Numbered from the stretch's first letter, positions 7,584 to 16,962 are shown. The stretch is DNA of 64,000 bases from Brevibacillus massiliensis (GCF_000311785.1 NZ_HE978540.1:62001-126000), one strand, 5' to 3'. Numbers and translations: made by a program. Notes: generated from the letters alone by a model not told the origin.

Positions 7584-8945
7584 CTATCTACTCCCGTACA
7601 GCCGTTCAATCAGCCTGGCCTGCTGCGCTTCGCAGCCCGGTTTTCCCAGCAGAGCGAACATGTTTGCCTTATACGCGTCCACTCCAGGCTGGTCAAACGG
7701 ATTGACTCCCATGATGTACCCGCTGATTGCACACGCTTTTTGAAAAAAATAGAACAGACTGCCCAAGTGGAAAGCCGAAGCCGCTTCCACCTCTATCACC
7801 AGATTGGGCACACCCCCGTCCGCATGGGCCAGCAGGGTCCCTTCCAGCGCCTTTTTATTGATAAAATCCATTCCCTTGCCGACAAGGAAGTTGAGTCCGT
7901 CAGAATTGGCGGGTTCCGCCTTCAGTATCACGTCCCGGGCAGGGGTGGCGATCGACAGCACCGTTTCAAACAAATCGCGGCGTCCGTCTTGTATGTACTG
8001 CCCAAGCGAGTGAAGGTCGGCGGAGAACTCTGCAGATGCGGGAAAGATCCCTTTGCCGTCCTTCCCTTCCGACTCCCCGAAAAGCTGTTTCCACCATTCG
8101 GAAAAATACCGGAACTGCGGTTCATTTGTGACAAACAGCTCGATTCCCTTCCCTTTGCGGTAAAGCAGGTTGCGGATCGCCGCGTATTGATAGCACGGGT
8201 TCTCGTCCAGTTCCGGACTTCGGTACAGCTTACAGGCAGCGGCAGCGCCGGCCAGCAGTGCGTCGATATCGGCTCCGCTCACGGCAATGGGCAGCAGCCC
8301 GGCAGCAGTCAGCACCGAATAGCGGCCGCCGACATCTCCGGGGATGACAAAGCTTTCATACCCTTCACTTGCGGCCAGCTTTCGCAGGATGCCTGACTGT
8401 GTATCCGTCGTCACATAGATGCGGCGCCGGGCGCCTTCCGTCCCGTACCTTCCCACCAGGTAATCGCGAAACAGGCGGAATGCCACTGCCGGTTCCAGCG
8501 TAGATCCCGACTTGGAGACGACGTTGATCGATATTTCTTTTCCCTCGATGGCCTCAAACAAGTGGGAGACGTATACGGGACTAAGCGTGTTCCCGACGAA
8601 GTAACATTCAGGTGACTTCCTTTGCTTGCGCGAAAGCACGTTGGAAAAAGAATGGCCGAGAACATCCATGGCTGCTTTCGCTCCCAGGTAGGAACCGCCG
8701 ATGCCGATGGTGACAAACACCTCAGAGTCGTTCCGAATTCGTGCGGCTGCCCGTTTGACCCGCGCAAGCTCTGCCGGATCGCCGGCTAGCGGCAGTTCGA
8801 GCCAGCCAAGTGAGCTGTTTCCCGGACCCACGCGGCGATGCAGCATGTCATGAACATGCCGTACCGCTGGGGCAAGGTATTCCCACTCGTGGCATTTGAC
8901 AAATGGCAGTGCGTTTGCAAAGTCAAAGCGAATGGGCTGGCTCAT
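7584..8945 (-). CDS. pgi: Glucose-6-phosphate isomerase
   Basis: Interconverts glucose 6-phosphate and fructose 6-phosphate in glycolysis and gluconeogenesis. The length of 453 residues equals the short Gram-positive form. Visible hallmarks are [32 protein letters not shown] (phosphate-binding SKSGTT-like loop), [19 protein letters not shown] and the C-terminal [14 protein letters not shown]. The gene follows a 140-base leader and is coupled to the downstream HTH gene. Confidence 0.97.
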   Translation of the reverse strand: MSQPIRFDFANALPFVKCHEWEYLAPAVRHVHDMLHRRVGPGNSSLGWLELPLAGDPAELARVKRAAARIRNDSEVFVTIGIGGSYLGAKAAMDVLGHSFSNVLSRKQRKSPECYFVGNTLSPVYVSHLFEAIEGKEISINVVSKSGSTLEPAVAFRLFRDYLVGRYGTEGARRRIYVTTDTQSGILRKLAASEGYESFVIPGDVGGRYSVLTAAGLLPIAVSGADIDALLAGAAAACKLYRSPELDENPCYQYAAIRNLLYRKGKGIELFVTNEPQFRYFSEWWKQLFGESEGKDGKGIFPASAEFSADLHSLGQYIQDGRRDLFETVLSIATPARDVILKAEPANSDGLNFLVGKGMDFINKKALEGTLLAHADGGVPNLVIEVEAASAFHLGSLFYFFQKACAISGYIMGVNPFDQPGVDAYKANMFALLGKPGCEAQQARLIERLYGSR

Positions 8946-9086
8946 CCGGTACAGCCGTCCTTTCCTTTCGCATAAAGTAGTACCCCAGCGTCTGCATCTG
9001 GCGCAGCCCCAGGTAAAGCTTCACGCTGAGGGCAGAAGCTTTTTTACTACCTTATGAGAGAGGGGGCAAATACTTTCGCCTTTGCC

Positions 9087-9356
9087 CTAACTGTATTTTC
9101 CGCCGCCTTTTTTATCGTACTCGGCCAACAGCTCGGCGAATGATTTATTCTTTTCCTTTTCCGCAAGCTCGCGGCGGCGGCGCTCCGCTTCAGCCGCTTC
9201 TTCCTCTTGTTTCGCGGTTTTCAGCTCGCGTTCCACCTGTTTCAGTTTGGCCAGCGCCTCATCACCCAGCAGATCTTTCAAGCTCTGTCCCGCTTTTTGC
9301 TCTGGCATGGGTGCGGCAGACGCACGGCCCTGCTGTTTTTTCGGTTTCTTAGCCAT
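9087..9356 (-). CDS. DUF3886 (YqkE-like) protein
   Basis: An 89-residue, highly charged, mostly helical protein (MAKKPKKQQGRAS ... KNKSFAELLAEYDKKGGGKYS). The SLKDLLGDEALAKLK segment and the closing NKSFAELL block match the YqkE/DUF3886 pattern. The start at 9356 is preceded by AAAGGGGC; the frame is open further upstream without a better start. A coiled coil is likely over residues 35-75. The function is unknown. It is divergent from the sspK-like gene 86 bases away. Confidence 0.65.
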   Translation of the reverse strand: MAKKPKKQQGRASAAPMPEQKAGQSLKDLLGDEALAKLKQVERELKTAKQEEEAAEAERRRRELAEKEKNKSFAELLAEYDKKGGGKYS

Positions 9357-9442
9357 ACATAAGCCCCTTTCCCCAATTTGCGTCTCATCCATTGTACCAT
9401 TTCTGGCCATACTAGGAAGAGCCAATGAGAGGGGGGATAAGC

Positions 9443-9574
9443 ATGGTTCGCAACAAAGAAAAAGACTTCGGGAAGACGGCTGACATTCGCGGCCCCAAAT
9501 CCCAGTCGGAGGCTGTCCGCTCCGACGGCTCCATCAACAGTCAACCACAGGAACGAATGAAAGAGAACAGATAA
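9443..9574 (+). CDS. sspK: Small acid-soluble spore protein K-like (SspK)
   Basis: A 43-residue hydrophilic protein that opens with MVRNKEKDFGKT and closes with DGSINSQPQERMKENR. Both ends are the conserved blocks of the minor small acid-soluble spore protein K family; the middle is shorter than in Bacillus (usually about 50 residues). The ATG follows GGGGGG at good spacing. SspK proteins are made in the forespore under sigma-G and degraded during germination. The assignment is from recalled family pattern. Confidence 0.7.
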   Translation: MVRNKEKDFGKTADIRGPKSQSEAVRSDGSINSQPQERMKENR

Positions 9575-9613
9575 AAACCCGCCTGGCATGGACGAACGCT
9601 GTGCCAGGCGGAT
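9573..9613 (-). terminator. Terminator of the glycosyltransferase gene
   Basis: CGCCTGGCA and TGCCAGGCG form a stem around a 13-base loop. On the minus strand it is followed by GGGTTTTTAT, so it acts on the glycosyltransferase transcript. It may also serve as a 3' barrier for the convergent sspK-like message. Confidence 0.8.
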
Positions 9614-9646
9614 CACCCTTCCGCATACCCGATTCGCCTCGGGGAG

Positions 9647-10855
9647 TTACCGTTTTTTCTTGCTCTTCTTCCGCTTTTTCCGTTCTGGCCGGGAGTGCTT
9701 CGCCCGTTTTTTCCGGGAGTGCTTTGCCCGTTCTCGCCGAGAGCGGCTTTTGCGTTTGGGAATTTGTCCTTCCGCCTGTTTTTTTCTGCTGCGGGACCGC
9801 TGTCTTTGCCTGCGCTTGCGCCGTCGTCGTGCGTTGTGCTTCCGTTTGCTGCTTGCAGCATGCCTGGCGCTCCGCCGCTCTGTCTGCCTAGAACTGTTCT
9901 GCGGCAACGGCACATGCGGCAGCGGGTAAACCGGCATGTGACTTACCGGCTGGGGACTGGTTCCTTGCTGATCGGTCGGCGGCTCCGGCGGCGGCAATTC
10001 CGGTCCGACCTGACTCGGTTCAGCTTCTGCTTCCTTTTGCTTTTGCCTCCCCGGAACCCATTGCAGCCTGGGATACTCTTGATAAATACCGACGAGTTTA
10101 TCGCTCAACTGGAATGTGTACCCGGCCTGAAAGAGCCGAAACCCAATCCTTTGATTCGCTTCCGTTTGATTGGAAGCAGGAGGGATCTGTCCGATTTGCT
10201 GGAACGCTGACCTTTCAACGGAGAGGTTCTGTGTTTGGAACAGGTGCCACGGTTCGTCCGCTTCCTCCGAATGGGTACCATCGCTTCGATGCAGCTCTTC
10301 CCGCTCTTCAGCTTCTTTTCCGGCCAGCCCAATTTCCGTCAGGTATTCCGTCTCCACCTGCTTCTCATCCAGCAGCGGCACGACCCGTTCCATGGTATGA
10401 GGCCGCTTGATCTGCGGGTAATCCTGCAGCCAGGCGAGGCATTCGGATTTTTGCCGCTCCGAGAAGTTCGGATAAAACACCGAGTAGACCCGGCGGTACA
10501 TCGTCCCGACCAGAATCATTTTTTCCTTTTGGCGATGGGCCTGGATATGCGTGCCCACAAAGGCGCGGGGGACAATCACATTGGCGCCGGAAAAAATCAG
10601 CAGGTCTCCCCTTGCTGCCTTTACTCCCTCATAAAGAAGCTCGCTGTACTTCTGCGGCTGATGCAACCAGACCGGCCGAAGCTGGTAATGGGCGGAAAAC
10701 TCCTCCACTCTTTCCCTCGTACCGTCCGCAGAAGCATTATCTACGACGACCACCTCGAATTGGTCAAACGGGGTGTACTGCAAATTAAAACTTTGCAGGC
10801 TGTATAGCAGACGATCAACGGCATTTTGGGCCAGAATAACGACGCTGACCAGCAT
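9647..10855 (-). CDS. Family 2 glycosyltransferase with Arg/Lys-rich C-terminal tail
   Basis: Residues 1-110 form a GT2 fold: MLVSVVILAQN, then VVVVDNASADGTRERV, then GDLLIFSGANVIVPRAF. Residues about 285-320 are a proline-rich linker. Residues 321-402 are an extreme basic tail with 44 Arg/Lys of 82, including a repeated RAKHSR unit and Ser-Arg runs. No membrane helix or signal peptide is seen. The tail resembles basic spore-coat or nucleic-acid-binding regions rather than anything in the GT2 family. It could anchor the enzyme to an acidic surface such as a spore coat or teichoic acid. Substrate unknown. Confidence 0.8.
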   Translation of the reverse strand: MLVSVVILAQNAVDRLLYSLQSFNLQYTPFDQFEVVVVDNASADGTRERVEEFSAHYQLRPVWLHQPQKYSELLYEGVKAARGDLLIFSGANVIVPRAFVGTHIQAHRQKEKMILVGTMYRRVYSVFYPNFSERQKSECLAWLQDYPQIKRPHTMERVVPLLDEKQVETEYLTEIGLAGKEAEEREELHRSDGTHSEEADEPWHLFQTQNLSVERSAFQQIGQIPPASNQTEANQRIGFRLFQAGYTFQLSDKLVGIYQEYPRLQWVPGRQKQKEAEAEPSQVGPELPPPEPPTDQQGTSPQPVSHMPVYPLPHVPLPQNSSRQTERRSARHAASSKRKHNARRRRKRRQRQRSRSRKKQAEGQIPKRKSRSRRERAKHSRKKRAKHSRPERKKRKKSKKKR

Positions 10856-11018
10856 TCGTTTTTCCTCCTCGCTATCGACCCGGCAAAACTTGAACCTTGC
10901 TCTTTTTGTATCCTATGCCAGCCCAACCCCGCCTGTTAAAAAGCAGACCCTCACTCGCCAGACAATCGCGAATAATCGCCCTGACGACAAGGCATACTCA
11001 GGAGGAGGTGGAAAAACA

Positions 11019-11372
11019 ATGGCGGAAAAGCGGAATGAAGAGACGAAAGTGAAACAGGTGGGAATTGACGGAACCCTGCCCCATCAGATCGAGGCACCGG
11101 ACTTCAAACAATCCTCCATGACCATGGAGAAGCCGTTTGTCAATGAATTCGGCGTCGTGATCGGCGACAGCTTTTACGATTCCCCTGAATCTCCGCACAA
11201 CCAGTGGAGCACAGAGATGGATCCTGTCGTGATGGCTGGCGACAGGTGGGTCCACCCCACCAATGACATCGGCTGGAACACCAGCGAAAACAAAGATTTG
11301 CTTGAGGATATTCCTCCAAAAGGCGTCCCGTTTCAGCACCCTACCAGGGACAGCAGTTACGGTACCGACTGA
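11019..11372 (+). CDS. DUF3905-type conserved protein
   Basis: A 117-residue hydrophilic protein with strong internal motifs: LPHQIEAPDFKQSSMTMEKPFVN, GVVIGDSFYDSPESPHNQWS, and WVHPTNDIGWNTSENKDLLE. These match what I recall of DUF3905, a family confined to spore formers. The ATG follows a strong AGGAGGAGG; the upstream open frame from 10773 is antisense to the glycosyltransferase start and is not used. A terminator lies 20 bases after the stop. The function is unknown. Confidence 0.7.
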   Translation: MAEKRNEETKVKQVGIDGTLPHQIEAPDFKQSSMTMEKPFVNEFGVVIGDSFYDSPESPHNQWSTEMDPVVMAGDRWVHPTNDIGWNTSENKDLLEDIPPKGVPFQHPTRDSSYGTD

Positions 11373-11391
11373 CGCCGGACTGACATTGCGG

Positions 11392-11417
11392 AAACCCGGG
11401 AACACCCGGGTTTTTCT
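11392..11417 (+). terminator. Rho-independent terminator
   Basis: AAACCCGGG and CCCGGGTTT pair around a four-base loop (AACA) and run into TTTTTCTT. It ends the DUF3905 transcript, upstream of the HesB-like gene. Confidence 0.9.
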
Positions 11418-11464
11418 TGTGGTAGAATGAAGAGAATAACTGTTAGAGAAAAAGGAGCATTTGC

Positions 11465-11767
11465 ATGATGATTCGCCTGACGATTCAGCCGGAGTTTGCA
11501 CGAGCTTACCAACAATACGCCGATTACCGCCCCGGCGACACCTTGCGCCTCTACGTCAGAACGAGCGGCCCGGGCACGGGCGGATTGTTTTACGCGATCG
11601 AACGGGATCAGGAACAAGCAGGCGATGCCCTGTTTGAGGTGGAAGGGCTGCGCTTTGTCATCCGCCCGGCGGACTTTTGGTATTTTGACGGCGGCAGCCT
11701 CCGCTACGACAAGCGGCTGGGGGAATTCGGCTTTCAGTTCGACAACCCGAAGTTGGACCAGGGTTGA
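11465..11767 (+). CDS. HesB/YneR-like (IscA-fold) protein
   Basis: A 100-residue protein with the HesB-like beta fold: RPGDTLRLYVRTSGPGTGGLFYAIERDQ and a C-terminal DFWYFDGGSLRYD. It lacks the three cysteines of true A-type iron-sulfur carriers, as in YneR proteins of Bacilli, so iron-sulfur delivery is doubtful. The start is the first of two adjacent ATGs behind AAGGAG. It lies 82 bases ahead of the site-2 protease gene and may share its transcript. Confidence 0.7.
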   Translation: MMIRLTIQPEFARAYQQYADYRPGDTLRLYVRTSGPGTGGLFYAIERDQEQAGDALFEVEGLRFVIRPADFWYFDGGSLRYDKRLGEFGFQFDNPKLDQG

Positions 11768-11849
11768 AACCAAACCATTCCTGTCACGTATAAGTAACGA
11801 TTGATGTTTTAAACTAAGGGACGGGAATTACGGGAGGCTTTCACTTACA

Positions 11850-12995
11850 ATGGCTAAAACAAAAACGCGAGCAGGCTCAGTACTCTTCGTTGTCGGAGCA
11901 TTTCTTCTTTCCAAATTAAAATGGATCATCCCTTTTTTAAAACTATCCAAATTTGGCGGAACATTGATTTCGATGGCGATCAGCCTGGGGGCTTACGCTT
12001 TGGCTTTTGGCTGGAAATTTGCGGCTGCGCTTGTTTACCTGATATTCGTTCACGAAATGGGGCATGTGATCGCTGCCAAGCAAAAAGGCATCCGCACCTC
12101 TCCGGCTATCTTTCTGCCGTTTGTAGGCGCACTGATATCATTAAAGGAACAGCCGCGCGACGCCAAGACGGAAGCTTATCTGGCTTACGGCGGCCCGCTG
12201 GCCGGGCTGATTGCTTTCCTCCCGGCAGTTCCCCTCTACGCTTGGACGCACAATCCGTTTTGGGGATTGGTCATATTTTTGGGAGCCATGTTGAATCTGT
12301 TCAACCTGCTGCCTGTATCGCCTTTGGACGGAGGACGCATCGTCTCTGTCCTGTCTACAAAGATTTGGTTTTTCGGATTGGCGGGAATCGGTTTGCTGCT
12401 CATCTTCTCACCTGACCCGATCCTCTTTTTGATCTTTCTCTTCGGCCTGTTCACCTGGTGGCGGCGGATTCGCGAAGGGTATCAGCACCGCGTGCTCAGC
12501 TACGAAAAGATGAAGCTGACGGAGTTTCTGGACGAGGTGCAGCAGTGGCCCTCCCTGCCGTCCATGGCCGAGCGGCGCGCGGCTCTCTACGAGAAAATAC
12601 TCGCCTATTCACAATCGGAGCCGCAAAAAGCCGGATTTGCCATTCCCTTTCTGCAGGATGACAAACGGTTTGCCCGGGATAAAGACCGTCTGGATCGCGA
12701 GTACGCGACGGCCGAGTGGGAACTGCTGCAGCAGTGGGAGCGAACCCCTGTTGAGTTTGAAGACGGCGATCCCGACCGGCCCGTTCCTTCAACGCTGCTG
12801 ACCAAGGCCAGTCTGGAGGCTGCCGAACGGCTGAAAAAGATCGAAGAAGAGATTCATCGCCTGAACACGTACTACACCGCCCCGGCCAGTACGAAGTGGA
12901 AGGTGCTGGCCGCCTATCTCGCACTGGCGCTCGTCCTCTCCTTGTTCATGCTGTACGGGAATCACATTGTCGAGTATCACAGGAACTTTCTTTAA
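11850..12995 (+). CDS. Site-2 protease family (M50) membrane metallopeptidase
   Basis: A 381-residue membrane protein. The zinc site is visible as HEMGHV (about residue 70), with the second motif LLPVSPLDGGRI (about 150). The helices between fit the S2P core (FLPFVGALISLKEQPRDAKTEAYLAYGGPLAGL). The C-terminal 170 residues are a cytoplasmic helical region followed by one last membrane span (LAAYLALALVLSLFMLYGN). Enzymes of this class cut membrane-bound regulators or clear signal peptides; the substrate is unknown. The ribosome binding site is GGGAGG, with somewhat long spacing. Confidence 0.87.
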   Translation: MAKTKTRAGSVLFVVGAFLLSKLKWIIPFLKLSKFGGTLISMAISLGAYALAFGWKFAAALVYLIFVHEMGHVIAAKQKGIRTSPAIFLPFVGALISLKEQPRDAKTEAYLAYGGPLAGLIAFLPAVPLYAWTHNPFWGLVIFLGAMLNLFNLLPVSPLDGGRIVSVLSTKIWFFGLAGIGLLLIFSPDPILFLIFLFGLFTWWRRIREGYQHRVLSYEKMKLTEFLDEVQQWPSLPSMAERRAALYEKILAYSQSEPQKAGFAIPFLQDDKRFARDKDRLDREYATAEWELLQQWERTPVEFEDGDPDRPVPSTLLTKASLEAAERLKKIEEEIHRLNTYYTAPASTKWKVLAAYLALALVLSLFMLYGNHIVEYHRNFL

Positions 12996-13030
12996 CATGT
13001 AAACTGGAGCAAATTGAATAAAGTTCGAGA

Positions 13031-13236
13031 GGAAAGAAAAAAATGGAGCGAGCGTAGGCCTTGGCAGCGTCCACCCAGTCGGAACGGAAAAAAGCGGCAC
13101 ACGCTTGTCGACCAAATTCTACGTTGAGCTACTTCCAGTCATTTTTGGTCGACGTGCCGCTTTTTGGAGTGGAGACGGACAGTTCAGCTTCCTCGTTGGC
13201 GCGCCACGAACGAAGCGAGCCTATTTTTTTCTTTCC
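13031..13236. repeat. Long nested inverted repeat, possible MITE or structured RNA
   Basis: The outer arms are an exact 14-bp inverted pair (GGAAAGAAAAAAAT at 13031-13044 and its complement at 13223-13236). An inner pair is exact over 12 bp (AAAAAGCGGCAC, 13089-13100 with 13154-13165) and 10 bp (GTCGACCAAA, 13107-13116 with 13144-13153), separated only by a six-base bulge on the left. Between outer and inner arms the two sides are partly complementary. The inner hairpin ends in T-runs on both strands and would terminate both converging genes. The outer arms are not needed for that, which suggests a non-autonomous element or an RNA. Confidence 0.6.
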
Positions 13237-13288
13237 CACCACCAATATTCTCTACAGCAAAAAGGACGTGGGGGGTTTCTCGCGTTTG

Positions 13289-15211
13289 TTACTTTTTGCT
13301 TTGCTCAATCTCCTCCACCAGCGCCGAGAGCTCTGCCCAGCGTTCGATTGCTTGTTCCAGTTCGGCGCTGACCTGCTGCTCTTCCACGTACAACTGCTGC
13401 ACCTTTTCGAAGTCGCTGCCGGCCTGGGTGATGGCCGCCTTCAATTCGGCACTCCGCTCTTCCAGGGAGGCGATCCGCCCCTCGATTTCCTCCCATTCCC
13501 GCTGTTCTTTATAGCTTAACTTGCGCTGCCGGTTTGCCCTGCGGCCTGATTCGTTCTCTTCCTCGCGCCTTCGGACCGGCTCTTTTTCAGCGGGCGCTTC
13601 TGCCGCCTCCCGCTCCCTGCGGCGAACCTCAAGGTAGTCCGAATAGTTTCCGTAAAAACGGCGGATCGTCCCGTCCGGCTCAAAAGCGAACAAGTGGTCA
13701 ACCGTCCGGTCAAGAAAGTAACGATCATGGGACACCGTGATGACTGCACCCGGGAACTGTTCCAGATAATCCTCCAGAATCGACAGCGTCTGGATGTCGA
13801 GGTCATTGGTTGGTTCGTCCAGCAGCAAAACGTTCGGCTCGCCCATCAGGGTACGCAGCAGGTAGAGACGCCGCCGCTCACCGCCCGACAATTTGCCGAT
13901 GAGCGTCCACTGCATGTGGTGGGGAAACAGGAAGCGTTCCAGCATTTGCGACGCCGTAATGGTGGAGCCGTCCGCCGTGCGAATCACTTCCGCCGCTTCC
14001 TTGACGTACTCGATCACCCGCTGCCCCTCGTTCATCTCCACATTTTCCTGCGTGTAGTAAGCCAACTTGACCGTCTGCCCAAGCTCAATCGTGCCGCTGT
14101 CCGGCTGCATCCGCCCGGCGATCAGGTTCAGCAGCGTCGATTTGCCGCTCCCGTTTGGCCCGATGATGCCGACGCGGTCTTGCGGCTGCAGGATGTAGCT
14201 GAAATCCCGGATCAGCGTCCGGCCTTTAAATCCTTTGCTGACGTGCTCCAATTCCAGCACCTTTTTTCCCAGCCGGCTGGCGCCGAGAGCGATATCCAGT
14301 TTTTCCGCAGGTGCTGCCGTACCTTGGTTCTGCAGTTCCTCCACGCGCTGAATCCGCGCCTTTTGCTTTGTCGTACGCGCTTTGGCTCCCCGCCGCAGCC
14401 ACGCCAGTTCGCGGCGAAGCAAATTTTGCCGCTTGCTCTCTGCTGCCGCTTCATTCTCTTCCCGCGCCGCCTTCTTTTCCAAAAAGGCCGCGTAGTTGCC
14501 CTCGTAGCTGTACAGCTTTCCGCCATCCAGCTCTACGATGCGATTGGTGACCCGGTCGAGGAAGTACCGATCGTGCGTCACCAGCAAAAGGGCCCCTTTA
14601 TAGCGGGAGAGGTATTCTTCCAGCCACTCCACAGTCTCGTTGTCGATGTGGTTGGTCGGCTCATCCAAAATCAGCAAATCAGCGGGCTGGATCAAGGCTC
14701 GCGCCATCGCCACCCGCTTGCGCTGGCCGCCGGACAGTTCGCCGACCGGCTGCGTGAAGCTGCGGATGCCAAGCCGGGTCAGGACGGTCTTTGCGTGTGT
14801 ATTTGCTTCCCATGCGTTCAGGGCATCCATCTCCTGCTGCAGGGAAAACAGCCGGTTTTGCCGCTCTTTGTCGTCAGGGGAAGCCTGCAGCAGCTCCAAT
14901 GCCCGCTCGTATTCCCGCAGCAGCTTCATCAGCGGCGAATCTCCGTAGAATACCTGTTCCAATACGGTTGATCCGGCGTCGAATTCCGGGTTTTGCGGCA
15001 AGTATTCAATGCGAAAATGGTTGGCGTGGACGATGCTTCCCTGATCGGCTGTATCATGCCCCGCGATGATTTTCAACAAGGTGGATTTGCCTGTCCCGTT
15101 TACCCCGATCAGTCCAATTCGCTGATGCTCGGATATCACCAGCGAGATGTCGTCAAACAGCACCTTTTCTCCAAAGCTTTTCGAGATGTGTTCCGCTCTA
15201 AGGATATTCAT
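13289..15211 (-). CDS. ABC-F family ATPase (YfmR/Uup type)
   Basis: A 640-residue soluble protein with two ABC ATPase domains: Walker A GVNGTGKST (about 36-44) and GPNGSGKST (about 348-356), signatures LSGGQRKR and LSGGERRR, and Walker B LLILDEPTNH and VLLLDEPTND. No membrane domain is present. The inter-domain linker is long and basic. The C-terminal 110 residues are a charged coiled coil (KEPVRRREEENES ... VEEIEQSKK), which points to the Uup/YfmR subgroup. These act on the ribosome E site during stalled elongation. The start at 15211 has AAAGGA upstream. Confidence 0.88.
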   Translation of the reverse strand: MNILRAEHISKSFGEKVLFDDISLVISEHQRIGLIGVNGTGKSTLLKIIAGHDTADQGSIVHANHFRIEYLPQNPEFDAGSTVLEQVFYGDSPLMKLLREYERALELLQASPDDKERQNRLFSLQQEMDALNAWEANTHAKTVLTRLGIRSFTQPVGELSGGQRKRVAMARALIQPADLLILDEPTNHIDNETVEWLEEYLSRYKGALLLVTHDRYFLDRVTNRIVELDGGKLYSYEGNYAAFLEKKAAREENEAAAESKRQNLLRRELAWLRRGAKARTTKQKARIQRVEELQNQGTAAPAEKLDIALGASRLGKKVLELEHVSKGFKGRTLIRDFSYILQPQDRVGIIGPNGSGKSTLLNLIAGRMQPDSGTIELGQTVKLAYYTQENVEMNEGQRVIEYVKEAAEVIRTADGSTITASQMLERFLFPHHMQWTLIGKLSGGERRRLYLLRTLMGEPNVLLLDEPTNDLDIQTLSILEDYLEQFPGAVITVSHDRYFLDRTVDHLFAFEPDGTIRRFYGNYSDYLEVRRREREAAEAPAEKEPVRRREEENESGRRANRQRKLSYKEQREWEEIEGRIASLEERSAELKAAITQAGSDFEKVQQLYVEEQQVSAELEQAIERWAELSALVEEIEQSKK

Positions 15212-15363
15212 GATTACCAGTCCTTTTTTCCATCACAACTTCTTTCATTGTACTGTAGGCCACAGCCGCTTGCCAACGCCGGACTGCAGCAGCGCTCCGT
15301 CAGTGTACAGACAAAAAAGAAACGGCTAGACAGGCTTCACCTCATCTAACCGTCTTGCAATGC

Positions 15364-16962
15364 TCACCTGGCCAAACTGCGAAAATTTTGGGTGCGGATC
15401 ACATTTTGTATCGCGGTCCACATCTCATCGTTCTCCGCTCCGATGTGCCAATAGGCAATTCCAGAGGCCCCTTCAGCCAAAATCATTTGATATAATTTGG
15501 TAAAAGACCGCGTCTCCTCCAGCCAGATCGTATGCTTTTCGCTTCCTTCCCAGTAAGTAGCGACGTATTGGCTTGTTGTCTCATCCCAGTAAATAGCCGG
15601 CTTCTTCGTTTTGAGCACGGCCTGCTGCTCTTCCAGCGTCAGGTCAGTGGAAGTCAAGGTGCCGTCCTTCATATACCAATCCCGGTTAAGAAAAGGCACC
15701 GCGACGATCAATTTATAGGCCGGAATAGAAGCCTTCAGCTCCCTTATCGCATTTTTGAGCCACGGCAGCGAGGAGACAGACCCGGCCTCGGGGCCTCCTG
15801 TCCAGTGTTCATCATAGCCCATCAATACGACATAGTCGGCATATTTACCCAATGCGGCAAAGTCGAACGGTTCCGACCAATCCGACCCCAGATCAGGCGG
15901 CACGTCGACCGACAGCTTCGCTTGATGCGAGGAGAGGGCGCTCGCCAGCTCTTTGACAAACGCGGTAAAATTGTCCCTGTCCGCCGGATCCACATTTTCA
16001 AAGTCCAGGTTCAAACCGTCCAACTTGTACTTGTCGACGAATCCGACCAGCTGGTTGACCATTTTCGTTCTATTCGCACTCGTCGCCAACATGCTGTGAG
16101 TCAGCTCTCTGTTAAAGCGATTGCCCACGAGCGGCCACACCTGTTTGCCTTTTTGGTGTGCCCAGGATACTAAAGAAGCCGTTGTCCAATCAGAAAAATT
16201 GCCTGAAGCATCAAAATAATACCAGCGCGGAGACAGCTTGTTGACCGCGACGCCGGATCGGCCGACCCGCTGTTGAAACTCGGCGTCTGTGCCTCCGTAC
16301 TCCCAGCCGAGCTGTATGGAAGGCTGCACCTTTGACATCTGCCCGGACTTGTCTGCCTGAACCGCCAGTTTGTCGAGCACGACTGCTGTTTCCTCGCGGG
16401 ACAATGGATCGGCAGGGCGAAACTTCCCTTCTGCCCCCTGCATGTATTTCAGCCTGGTGATCTCTGCCACATATGGCTTGGCCCAATCCGCGACCTTGCT
16501 TGCGTCGCTGTAGGACAATTTTTTGCTGCCGCTCTGCTCCCCTTCCAAAATCCTCACCAGCATCACAGCAGCTTCCTGCCGGGATATCGGCGCGTTCGGC
16601 GAAAAGGAGGAAGCGCCGGTTCCGCGGGCCAATCCCAGTTCGGCTGCCGTTTGTACCCACGGATAATACCAGGCCTGTTTTGACACGTCCGTGAACAGCG
16701 GCACCGTTCCAGTCTGTGGTTGAATTTTTATCAATTTCCCCAACATTTTTACGAATTCACTGCGGGTTACCGGTTGTTTGGGCTGAAACTTCCGATCTCC
16801 ATTTCCTTCTACAATTCCCCGTATGTACAAATCCGTTATCTGCTGTTTTGCAAATGAACCCGATATGTCATCAAAGGGGTTTACAGCGGCTGCCTTGCTC
16901 GTCGTGTCGGCAAGGCAAAACGCCGCCAGCACCAGAGCCATGATACGTCCTGTCGCCTTCAA
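15364..16962 (-). CDS. SLH-domain glycoside hydrolase family 18 protein
   Basis: I choose TTG 16962, which sits nine bases behind GGGGGG and gives a clean signal peptide (MKATGRIMALVLAAFCLA); an ATG at 17010 has no ribosome binding site. After the signal come three S-layer homology repeats (about residues 28-205), which bind pyruvylated wall polymer. A GH18 catalytic domain follows, with the DGLNLDFE motif (the DxxDxDxE box with the acid glutamate), GYDEHWTGG and GIAYWHIGAE. It resembles spore and wall lytic enzymes such as YaaH/YvbX. It probably cuts N-acetylglucosamine-containing wall glycans while held at the cell surface. It is divergent from the deacetylase at 17140. Confidence 0.87.
   Translation of the reverse strand: MKATGRIMALVLAAFCLADTTSKAAAVNPFDDISGSFAKQQITDLYIRGIVEGNGDRKFQPKQPVTRSEFVKMLGKLIKIQPQTGTVPLFTDVSKQAWYYPWVQTAAELGLARGTGASSFSPNAPISRQEAAVMLVRILEGEQSGSKKLSYSDASKVADWAKPYVAEITRLKYMQGAEGKFRPADPLSREETAVVLDKLAVQADKSGQMSKVQPSIQLGWEYGGTDAEFQQRVGRSGVAVNKLSPRWYYFDASGNFSDWTTASLVSWAHQKGKQVWPLVGNRFNRELTHSMLATSANRTKMVNQLVGFVDKYKLDGLNLDFENVDPADRDNFTAFVKELASALSSHQAKLSVDVPPDLGSDWSEPFDFAALGKYADYVVLMGYDEHWTGGPEAGSVSSLPWLKNAIRELKASIPAYKLIVAVPFLNRDWYMKDGTLTSTDLTLEEQQAVLKTKKPAIYWDETTSQYVATYWEGSEKHTIWLEETRSFTKLYQMILAEGASGIAYWHIGAENDEMWTAIQNVIRTQNFRSLAR

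Noticed and set aside
8999-9052. Hairpin with AAGCTT arms and a T-run on the plus strand
   Set aside because: No plus-strand gene lies upstream for it to terminate, and the stem is short; left uncalled.
13694-14971. 425-codon plus-strand open frame
   Set aside because: It lies wholly antisense to the ABC-F gene, has no ribosome binding site and shows no family motif; it is a shadow of a G+C-rich gene.
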